A stretch of DNA of 5,521 nt from Archaeoglobaceae archaeon (GTDB lineage: Archaea; Halobacteriota; Archaeoglobi; Archaeoglobales; Archaeoglobaceae), in the NCBI GenBank assembly GCA_025059545.1, contig JANXDJ010000075.1, positions 1 through 5,521 of the forward strand. Direction: 5' to 3'. Position numbers and translations under genes: made by a program. Below, piece after piece: positions 1 through 5,440 of this stretch (position 1 is its first letter; every line of letters begins with the position of its first letter). The notes under the pieces are model-generated. The model ran no database searches. It had not been told where the DNA came from and was given only the letters and a program-made list of their open reading frames with translations.

Positions 1-477
1 ATCTACAAGGAACTCAAATCTGAAAGGGAAAAATGGGAAACAGAAGTTGTTATGGATCTTTTTGGTGATAAATATCTGGATCCTGAGAGTATAAGAAGGT
101 GTCCAGATCGTTACATCCTTTGCTTCTCCTACTACGACATAAAACACCTTTTAGACATAAAACCTCAAAAAGGGGTTTACATCTACTCCTCCAGTGAAGC
201 ATTCAATGAAGAGCAAGAGTTTGACTTCCGAAGGCTTTATGAATGGCTAAAAGTTTTCAACTTTGAAACTGTTGGCTTTAGAATTGAAAAAGATGAAACT
301 TATTTCGAGAAAGGCTATCACACTTCAGGGCATGCTTCAAAGGAAGATCTTTCGTGGATCATAGAGAAAATAGATCCAGATGTTGTTATCCCAGTGCATA
401 CGGAAAAAGCGGACTGGTTTGAGGAAGAATTTGAAAATGCCAAGATTTTGAAGAATGGTGAAAGTTATGAGTTTTGA
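1..477 (+). CDS. Beta-CASP metallo-beta-lactamase nuclease, C-terminal part (5' end outside window)
   Basis: The reading frame is open from base 1, so the ATG at 52 is probably internal and the true start lies upstream; 158 residues are visible. Near the end are TSGHAS (His codon at 331-333) and, 22 residues later, IPVHTEK (His codon at 397-399). These match motifs B and C of the beta-CASP branch of the metallo-beta-lactamase fold, as in RNase J and archaeal CPSF-like nucleases, where the histidines belong to or support the zinc site. The preceding stretch with SSEAFNEEQ fits the motif A region, which supplies an acidic residue. Family members are usually RNA or DNA processing hydrolases. The HxHxDH core would lie upstream and is not visible, so activity cannot be judged. 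The gene converges on the minus-strand operon and seems functionally unrelated. The family call is good; the exact substrate is unknown. Confidence 0.8.
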   Translation: MYKELKSEREKWETEVVMDLFGDKYLDPESIRRCPDRYILCFSYYDIKHLLDIKPQKGVYIYSSSEAFNEEQEFDFRRLYEWLKVFNFETVGFRIEKDETYFEKGYHTSGHASKEDLSWIIEKIDPDVVIPVHTEKADWFEEEFENAKILKNGESYEF

Positions 478-485
478 GAATATTT

Positions 486-608
486 ATGGAAAATGTAGAT
501 TTTGGAGCCGAAAAATTTTTGAGTATGAGAGAAAATAAGGCAAATTTGAGAGAAAAGATAGCGATCCATATCGATGAACACCGGAATGGAGTCATAGTTA
601 TCTTTTGA
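486..608 (+). CDS. Small hypothetical ORF (40 aa), possibly a decayed or frameshifted gene
   Basis: An ATG ORF of 40 codons starts 8 nt after the nuclease stop and fills most of the convergent gap. It begins MENVDFGAEKF and ends NGVIVIF, is charged and mostly helical-looking, and has no motif that I recognise. No good Shine-Dalgarno precedes its ATG. A clear one, GGTGA at 457-461, sits 5 nt before a different ATG at 467 in another frame, which stops after 23 codons (TAA at 536-538). One shift around 490-495 would join that start to this frame, giving a protein of about 46 residues. It may therefore be a frameshifted small gene, a remnant, or a chance ORF. No function can be assigned. Confidence 0.3.
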   Translation: MENVDFGAEKFLSMRENKANLREKIAIHIDEHRNGVIVIF

Positions 609-609
609 G

Positions 610-641
610 GGAAAAGCTAAACAAATCAAAATTAGAGTTTA
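610..641 (-). terminator. T-rich putative terminator of the minus-strand operon
   Basis: Read on the minus strand, the bases just after the last operon gene's TAA contain spaced T runs (TTTTGATTTGTTTAGCTTTT) with no stable hairpin. Archaeal termination commonly uses oligo-T tracts in the non-template strand. The position before a convergent gene fits, but the evidence is compositional only. Confidence 0.3.
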
Positions 642-1250
642 TTAATATTTCTTCTTCATACCCGTAATAACACCATGGCAATTGCAAGCGGTTGCAACGA
701 CAACTTTATCAAGCTTTTTGGCTTTTTCAATCACTTCAATAAATTCAGAGCCTTTTATCGCTCCTAAGCCCGGAGCAATTTGGTAGCTGATAAGTATTAG
801 TGCTTTTGGAAACGCAAATTTGATTAATTCGAACATTGGAAGGTCTTTTTTCAATTTCGTTACTGGACAAATTTCTGGGGAATTGCAATTCTCAATACAA
901 ATCCCATCTCTATTGTAGCTTAGAACGACGCTTCCTTTCCCCACTGAAACCACAACCTTTGAAGGAATTTTGGGCAAAAGATCATCAATTACTTCATCCC
1001 ATGGTTCAAAAAGATCCTTGAGAGCTTCTGCAACAACATGAACAGGAGCGGTTGGGAAGATCCACTCAGGATTAGTTTTTTCAACAACTTCAATTATTTT
1101 CTCCGCTCCTACTTTTAAAACCGGAACATTTAAAACCCTAACAACTTCACATTCTGGATTTGGATCGAGGATAAGGAATTCTCTCCGCCTTTCGATCAAA
1201 TATTCCACTGCCTTCAGACCAAATTTGCCACCGCCGATTACGAGATCCAT
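642..1250 (-). CDS. Rossmann-fold (TrkA-N-like) protein of unknown function with cysteine cluster
   Basis: A 202-residue soluble protein starting at an ATG 5 nt after the racemase stop, so it is probably the last gene of the operon and translationally coupled. The N-terminus has a dinucleotide-binding fingerprint: a hydrophobic strand, GGGKFG at residues 6-11, a helix, then a second strand ending in Asp29. This is where TrkA-N or NAD-binding domains hold the nucleotide ribose. It is followed by a WIFPTAPVH segment (63-71). The second half carries Cys118, Cys122 and Cys128 in a C-x3-C-x5-C-P arrangement, and Cys189, Cys191 and His192 near the C-terminus. These could form a metal or Fe-S site, which is inference. 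There is no transmembrane segment, so it is not a transporter. I do not recognise the family. A redox, regulatory or assembly role for the mutase module is possible from context only. Confidence 0.7.
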   Translation of the reverse strand: MDLVIGGGKFGLKAVEYLIERRREFLILDPNPECEVVRVLNVPVLKVGAEKIIEVVEKTNPEWIFPTAPVHVVAEALKDLFEPWDEVIDDLLPKIPSKVVVSVGKGSVVLSYNRDGICIENCNSPEICPVTKLKKDLPMFELIKFAFPKALILISYQIAPGLGAIKGSEFIEVIEKAKKLDKVVVATACNCHGVITGMKKKY

Positions 1251-1255
1251 AAAAG

Positions 1256-2239
1256 TCAGAAGGGTTTTTTTGCAATTTTTAATTTCTTTCCCTCGAACTC
1301 TATTTCTTCAAAAATGCTCTCTCCGATCACTTCCTCTATTTTATCTGGATCCTTAAGACTTAAAACCTCAAAAGCTGGCACGTCTGCATTGCGCAAAACT
1401 CTTATCGCATCTAAAGTTTTCATTTTTTCAAGTTTCAATTTTATAAGCTCTTTTAATTCTTCATGTCTCTCGAAACTTGCGATCAGCGATAGTTGGACAT
1501 TTAGATCAAGTGCCTTGCACATTCTTTGCCAGAAATGCTCCTCAGAAACTATCCCTATAGTTATAAAGCCATCGGAAGTTCTGTAAATCTCGTAAGCAGG
1601 ATTTCTTGTGAAAACTGGCAAAATTCCAAGCCCATTTAATATAGAGGTTGTATGAATTGGAACCGAAAAGATCGCAGATTTCAACATGCTTAGATCTATG
1701 AACTTGCCTTTACCTGTTTTCTCTCTTTCGAACAATGCTGAAAGGATCGCTATAACTGCAAAAACTGCTGAAGAAAAATCTGCAAGCTGAACATTTGGAT
1801 CTCTCAGGTCTCCTTTTCCACAGATCTCCAAAATACCAAGTAAACCGAGAACGTTCAGGTCGTGAGCAGGATAAGGAGAAAGTTTGGAATTTTGACCAAA
1901 AGCGGAAATAGAGCAGTATATTATTCTTGGATTGACTTTTGATACATTTTCATAGTCAACTCCAAGTTTCTTAGCTACTCCTGGTCTGTATCCCTCCACA
2001 ACAACGTCAACTTCTTTAACCAATGAAAAGAACTGCTCTTTTTCCTTTTCGTTCTTCAAATCGAGCGTTAAAAATTTTTTACCTGTATTGAAAACTGCAA
2101 AGACTTCTTCAAGAGCTCTTGCTGGATCTCCTGTGGGAGGTTCGATTTTTGTCACCTCAGCTCCCAATAGATGGAGTATTCTCGTGCAGAAAGGGGCTGG
2201 ATAGAAGCTTGCGAGTTCGAGAACCTTGGCTTTGATCAT
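1256..2239 (-). CDS. Family III CoA protein of alpha-methylacyl-CoA racemase type (CaiB/BaiF fold)
   Basis: 327 residues with the CaiB/BaiF fold: the N-terminal LELASFYPAPFCTRILHLLGAEV stretch is split here as LELASFYPAP and LGAEVTKIE, with GDPAR at 37-41, EGYRPGV at 82-87 and TGKGKFIDLSM at 175-185. The family's essential Asp is Asp154 in LADF. Residues 125-127 read AHD, the form seen in alpha-methylacyl-CoA racemases, where His is the acid/base; CoA transferases usually have Tyr there (GYD). The partner Glu appears as Glu233, before HF, in the region matching EPQF of human AMACR. AMACR inverts the alpha-carbon of 2-methylacyl-CoAs through an enolate. The protein is shorter than AMACR (about 360-380 residues), with the loss in the C-terminal small domain. 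It lies 23 nt after the chaperone gene. Racemase is preferred, and CoA transferase is the alternative. Confidence 0.82.
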   Translation of the reverse strand: MIKAKVLELASFYPAPFCTRILHLLGAEVTKIEPPTGDPARALEEVFAVFNTGKKFLTLDLKNEKEKEQFFSLVKEVDVVVEGYRPGVAKKLGVDYENVSKVNPRIIYCSISAFGQNSKLSPYPAHDLNVLGLLGILEICGKGDLRDPNVQLADFSSAVFAVIAILSALFEREKTGKGKFIDLSMLKSAIFSVPIHTTSILNGLGILPVFTRNPAYEIYRTSDGFITIGIVSEEHFWQRMCKALDLNVQLSLIASFERHEELKELIKLKLEKMKTLDAIRVLRNADVPAFEVLSLKDPDKIEEVIGESIFEEIEFEGKKLKIAKKPF

Positions 2240-2262
2240 AGTAGAAGAAGTCCCTAAGCTTT

Positions 2263-3249
2263 TTAAGATTTTATCAACTCTCTAACGATCTTTTCTGATG
2301 TTGTGTATGGATCGGAAGCGTCTTCGAGCAATTTACCGAACTTCTTCATAATTTCGGCTTTTATTTCCTCTATAGCAAGCTCTATAGCCATTATTTTTCC
2401 CCTCTCCGCTCTTTTTGCCTTTAAAATCCCATTCTGCTTGATAAATTCGTAGTGGTCACAAATTGCATCTGCAAGTTCTTTTATTCCTTTTCCCTTCGTA
2501 GCGATCGTTTTTATAACTGGTTTTTTCCATTTCAACCTATTCAAACTTTTATCTATTTGTGAATATTTTATAAGCTCTACAGTTTCGCTTTCATCTAAGG
2601 AGAGCATGTATTTCAACCATCTATCTACATTATCCGCCCCCTCCAAATCGGATTTGTTTATAACGAATATGTCACCAATTTCGAGGATTCCAGCCTTATT
2701 TAACTGGATATCGTCTCCTGTTTCAGGCATTAGCACCACAACTACAGTATCTGCGACTTCCATGATCCCAACTTCGCTCTGTCCTGCTCCTACGGTTTCA
2801 ACGAGAATCATCTCATAGCCCGCAGCATCGAGCAATTTTACAACTTCCCCTGTTTTCTTTGCAATTCCTCCAAGCCTTCCACGGGAACCCATGCTACGGA
2901 AGAACACCTTTTCATCGATCCACAGATCTTTGTTTACGTCAGCTCCTTCAAGGCGCAATCGATCGCCAAGCAAAGCTCCTCCTGTGAATGGCGAGCTTGG
3001 ATCTACTGCAACAACGCCGACACTTCTTCCACGAGATCTGAATTCCTCTACAAGCTTGCTAACAATTGTGCTTTTACCAGTGCCGGGGAAACCGGTTATT
3101 CCAACTACCTGCGCTCTACCAGTTCTACTGTAAACTCCTCGAAGTATTTCTTTCGCCAAAGGATGCTCGTTCTCTACGTAGCTTATAGCTTTTGCAAGGA
3201 TTCTTCGATTTCCTGCGATTATTCCCTCAATGAAATCCGAAACGTTCAT
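2263..3249 (-). CDS. meaB: MeaB/ArgK-type GTPase chaperone of the B12-dependent mutase
   Basis: A 328-residue P-loop GTPase of the G3E family, full length for MeaB. In this family the G-protein gates delivery of adenosylcobalamin to the mutase and protects or repairs the inactivated cofactor. Visible motifs are Walker A GFPGTGKST at 53-61, VDPSSPFTGGALLGDRLRL at 82-100, the RSMGSRGRLGGIA switch region at 118-130, VETVGAGQSE at 150-159, and the base-recognition NKSD at 198-201. The C-terminal helical part (about 275-328) matches the dimerisation arm of MeaB. The old label ArgK (lysine/arginine transport kinase) is misleading. Its ATG overlaps the small-subunit TGA as ATGA, which points to coupled translation, and no strong Shine-Dalgarno is present. 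Being next to both mutase subunits fits a dedicated chaperone for this mutase. Confidence 0.95.
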   Translation of the reverse strand: MNVSDFIEGIIAGNRRILAKAISYVENEHPLAKEILRGVYSRTGRAQVVGITGFPGTGKSTIVSKLVEEFRSRGRSVGVVAVDPSSPFTGGALLGDRLRLEGADVNKDLWIDEKVFFRSMGSRGRLGGIAKKTGEVVKLLDAAGYEMILVETVGAGQSEVGIMEVADTVVVVLMPETGDDIQLNKAGILEIGDIFVINKSDLEGADNVDRWLKYMLSLDESETVELIKYSQIDKSLNRLKWKKPVIKTIATKGKGIKELADAICDHYEFIKQNGILKAKRAERGKIMAIELAIEEIKAEIMKKFGKLLEDASDPYTTSEKIVRELIKS

Positions 3250-3662
3250 AATTTCTCTCTTCTCTTTTCAACAACCTTCTCTTTGATAAATTTAATTATT
3301 TCTGCAATCGGTGTGCCGGGAATGAACACTTCATCAACTCCAAAATCTTTAAGCTTTGGTAGATCCTCAGCCGGAATTGTTCCACCAACCAATACAACGA
3401 TTTCATCTGGATTTCTCCCGTATTGCTTTATATACTCCAAAACTCTTGGAACAAGAGGAATATGTGCTCCACTGAGCATGCTTATCCCGAGAACGTCGAC
3501 ATCTTCGTCAATAACAGCTCTTGCAACCTCTTGCGGTGTTCTATGAATTCCAGTGTATATAACCTCGAATCCAGCATCTCTCAAAAACCTTGCAATAACC
3601 TTTGCACCTCTGTCATGCCCATCAAGACCGAGTTTTGCGATTAGAACTCTGATCTTCTCCAT
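3246..3662 (-). CDS. B12-binding small subunit of acyl-CoA mutase
   Basis: 138 residues, the usual size of a stand-alone cobalamin-binding chain (IcmB, HcmB or archaeal MCM small subunit). The base-off/His-on signature is complete: Lys10, then DGHDRG with Asp14, His16 and Gly19, the SML triad at 61-63, and VGGTIP at 92-97, followed by FIPGTP at 113-118. His16 would be the lower axial ligand to cobalt. I chose the ATG at 3662 because AGGTGG (3668-3673) precedes it by 5 nt. A GTG at 3671 in the same frame would add three residues, but it lies within that Shine-Dalgarno. The gene starts 9 nt after the large-subunit TAG and overlaps the chaperone start by 4 nt. The small chain does not reveal substrate specificity, since methylmalonyl- and isobutyryl-CoA mutases share it. 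Confidence 0.93.
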   Translation of the reverse strand: MEKIRVLIAKLGLDGHDRGAKVIARFLRDAGFEVIYTGIHRTPQEVARAVIDEDVDVLGISMLSGAHIPLVPRVLEYIKQYGRNPDEIVVLVGGTIPAEDLPKLKDFGVDEVFIPGTPIAEIIKFIKEKVVEKRREKL

Positions 3663-3667
3663 AGCGA

Positions 3668-3673
3668 CCACCT
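3668..3673 (-). promoter_or_regulatory. Ribosome binding site that sets the small-subunit start
   Basis: AGGTGG on the minus strand, 5 nt before the ATG at 3662. It is close to the archaeal GGTGATC consensus and overlaps the large-subunit TAG stop, so translation of the two subunits is probably linked. It is the clearest Shine-Dalgarno in the operon and decides the start in favour of ATG over the in-frame GTG at 3671. Confidence 0.7.
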
Positions 3674-5360
3674 AAATTATTATCTGCTTTTTATAGGTGC
3701 CATAAACTTTTTTCAGAGTTCCCATGATCTCGCCAATCGTTGCGTAGCTCTTAACAGCCTCAAAAATGGCTGGCATCAGGTTCTCATTATTTTCTGCACA
3801 GCTTTTTAGCCAATTCAATTTTTCATTAACCGCTAAGTTGTCTCTTTCTGCTTTTACTTTTCTCAAACGTTCGATCTGTATTCTCTGAACTTCTGGATCA
3901 ATTTTTAGAATTGGTATCTTCAGCTCTTCGTCAATTTTGAATTTGTTAACGCCCACAATTGTCCTCTTTCCCTCTTCAACTTCTCTCTGATACCTTACAG
4001 AGGCATCAGAGATTTCTCTGACGAAGAAGCCGTTTTCAATTCCTCTTAAGACGCCTAATACCATGCTTCCATTTCCCATTTCCTTGATCTTTTCTATGTA
4101 TCTCCAGGCAAGCTTCTCAATTTTATCTGTTAGCCATTCAACATAATAACTCCCTCCAAGCGGATCCACAATGTTAGCAACTCCGCTTTCTTCAGCTATT
4201 ATCTGCTGTGTCCTTAAAGCAACTCTAACCGCTTCTTCGCTTGGTAAAGCCCAAGCTTCGTCGAAGCTGTTTGTGTGCAAGCTTTGACAACCTCCAAGCA
4301 CCGCAGCGAGAGCTTGTAATGTAACTCTTACGATATTGTTCAATGGTTGCTGTGCAGTAAGAGTGCAACCTGCGGTTTGGACATGGAATTTCATCCAGCA
4401 AGATCTCGGATCCTTGGCACCATATTCTTTCATGATATTAGCCCACATTCTTCTCGCAGCCCTAAATTTTGCGATCTCTTCAAAAAAGTCGTTGTGAGAA
4501 TTGAAGAAAAAGCTGAGCTGTGGAGCAAGTTTATCGATATCGATCCCTCTTTCAATTGCAGCCTCTACATAAGCCATACCATCTGCGATTGTGAAAGCAA
4601 GTTCTTGCACCGCATTGGCTCCAGCTTCCCTTATATGGTATCCAGATATGCTTATCAGATTGAATTTAGGCACATTTTCGATTCCCCATTCAAATATATC
4701 AACTACGAGCTTTAAAGATGGTTCTGGTGGTAGAACAATCGTGTTTTGAGCATGAAATTCCTTAAACATGTCGTTCTGAATTGTGCCCCTTATCATTTCC
4801 CTCGGAACCTTCTGCATGTCTCCAATTGTGGTATACATCGCAAGGATTATTCCTGCTGGGGGGTTTATTGTGAATGAAGTTGAAACTTTATCGAGTGGAA
4901 TACCATCAAAAAGAATCTCAAAATCCCTTAGAGTATCTATAGCCACTCCACATTTTCCAACTTCTCCCTCTGCAAGTGGATCATCGCTATCAAGTCCCAT
5001 AAGCGTTGGAAAGTCGAAAGCGGTGCTTAATCCAGTCTCACCTTCTTTGAGTAGCATCTTCCATCTTCTGTTCGTATCTTCAGCGGTTCCAAAGCCAGAA
5101 AAAAGTCTCATAGTCCATAGCTTTCCGCGATACATCGTTGGATAGATTCCACGAGTGAAAGGAAACTCCCCAGGATAGCCGAGATCTCTTAGGAAGTCAA
5201 GATTTACAAGATCGGAAGGATCGCAGATGATTGGTATCTCTATGCCTGATAATGTCTCAAATTTTCTCATTTCTCGATCGACTTTCGAAAGCCAAGGCTC
5301 TAAGCATTCACTCTCCCAGTTCCTTCTTTTCTCTCTAATCTTCTCGATAATTTCTCCCAT
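3672..5360 (-). CDS. B12-dependent acyl-CoA mutase large subunit, isobutyryl-CoA mutase-like by active-site residues
   Basis: 562 residues from the ATG at 5360; a TTG directly before it is the only other nearby start. It is the catalytic TIM-barrel chain without a cobalamin domain, the size of IcmA, HcmA and archaeal MCM large chains. Family marks are YPTMY (73-77), the CoA-binding region around WTMR (82-85), GTIQND (192-197), SGYH with Tyr241 and His242, QTAG from 328, and LHTNSFDEA. In methylmalonyl-CoA mutase the substrate is held by Tyr89 and Arg207. The matching residues here are Phe87 and Gln205, 118 apart as in the family and as in isobutyryl-CoA mutase (Phe80/Gln198). The HCM-specific Asp is absent, with Ala instead. 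The likely reaction is a 1,2-shift of the acyl-CoA group between straight and 2-methyl-branched acyl-CoAs, such as butyryl- and isobutyryl-CoA. Gln281 replaces the usual Arg283. There is no Shine-Dalgarno, so the transcript may be leaderless. The fold is certain; the substrate is inferred. Confidence 0.93.
   Translation of the reverse strand: MGEIIEKIREKRRNWESECLEPWLSKVDREMRKFETLSGIEIPIICDPSDLVNLDFLRDLGYPGEFPFTRGIYPTMYRGKLWTMRLFSGFGTAEDTNRRWKMLLKEGETGLSTAFDFPTLMGLDSDDPLAEGEVGKCGVAIDTLRDFEILFDGIPLDKVSTSFTINPPAGIILAMYTTIGDMQKVPREMIRGTIQNDMFKEFHAQNTIVLPPEPSLKLVVDIFEWGIENVPKFNLISISGYHIREAGANAVQELAFTIADGMAYVEAAIERGIDIDKLAPQLSFFFNSHNDFFEEIAKFRAARRMWANIMKEYGAKDPRSCWMKFHVQTAGCTLTAQQPLNNIVRVTLQALAAVLGGCQSLHTNSFDEAWALPSEEAVRVALRTQQIIAEESGVANIVDPLGGSYYVEWLTDKIEKLAWRYIEKIKEMGNGSMVLGVLRGIENGFFVREISDASVRYQREVEEGKRTIVGVNKFKIDEELKIPILKIDPEVQRIQIERLRKVKAERDNLAVNEKLNWLKSCAENNENLMPAIFEAVKSYATIGEIMGTLKKVYGTYKKQIII
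3675..3696 (-). repeat. Direct repeat copy A (22 nt), before the small-subunit start
   Basis: Plus-strand bases 3675-3696 match 5362-5384 except for one T missing after ATTATC. On the minus strand it reads CTATAAAAAGC, then AGATAATAATT, and encodes the last large-subunit residues YKKQIII. Its TATAAAAA (3688-3695) centres about 30 nt before the small-subunit ATG, a spacing compatible with a nearly leaderless internal promoter. That role is inference. Confidence 0.75.
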
Positions 5361-5361
5361 C

Positions 5362-5384
5362 AATTATTATCTTGCTTTTTATAG
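5362..5384 (-). repeat. Direct repeat copy B (23 nt), before the large-subunit start
   Basis: The same element as at 3675-3696 with one extra base, ending 1 nt before the large-subunit ATG. It is non-coding here. In one frame the minus strand would still read YKKQ, as at the large-subunit C-terminus, so it could be a relic of a duplicated 3' end or a shared control element. Confidence 0.75.
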
Positions 5385-5398
5385 ATAAAATACTTTCT
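5385..5398 (-). promoter_or_regulatory. Putative TATA box and BRE of the mutase operon
   Basis: On the minus strand, AGAAAG (purine-rich, BRE-like, 5393-5398) is followed by TATTTTAT (5385-5392). The box centre is about 28 nt before the large-subunit ATG at 5360, which fits an archaeal promoter making a leaderless transcript, and no Shine-Dalgarno is present. The TATAAAAA in repeat copy B lies closer, about 19 nt before the ATG, which is too near for that start. The rest of the gap (5399-5440) holds T-rich stretches that could end the upstream dehydrogenase transcript. Read-through from that gene is also possible. Confidence 0.4.
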
Positions 5399-5440
5399 GG
5401 TTAAGACTTATCCAACGAAAATGCAATAAAACGATCTTCT

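Noticed and set aside
386..595. 69-codon minus-strand ORF over the nuclease 3' end and the convergent gap
   Set aside because: Antisense to the conserved metallo-beta-lactamase motifs, low-complexity Ser/Phe-rich composition and no ribosome binding site; it is a shadow frame.
478..641. tRNA or structured RNA in the convergent gap
   Set aside because: No cloverleaf, strong stem or GC-rich segment of the kind expected for a thermophile RNA gene was seen.
642..1250. TrkA potassium uptake regulator
   Set aside because: Only the nucleotide-binding start resembles TrkA-N; there is no TrkA-C domain or channel gene, and the cysteine motifs are not part of that family.
3163..3546. 127-codon plus-strand ORF opposite the small subunit and chaperone
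   Set aside because: Fully antisense to two strongly conserved genes and Ser/Thr/Ile-rich as expected of a reverse-frame shadow. The other plus-strand ORFs within 836-5145 were rejected for the same reason.
3672..5360. Straightforward methylmalonyl-CoA mutase annotation
   Set aside because: The fold and overall similarity fit, but Tyr89 and Arg207 equivalents are Phe and Gln, and no methylmalonyl-CoA epimerase is in the window.
3672..5360. 2-hydroxyisobutyryl-CoA mutase annotation
   Set aside because: Gln205 would fit, but the Tyr89 site is Phe rather than Ile and the HCM-specific Asp site is Ala.
5402..5410. Short palindrome TAAGACTTA upstream of the mutase operon as an operator
   Set aside because: Only 4-nt arms around one base, with no extended symmetry and no second copy noticed; expected by chance in AT-rich DNA.
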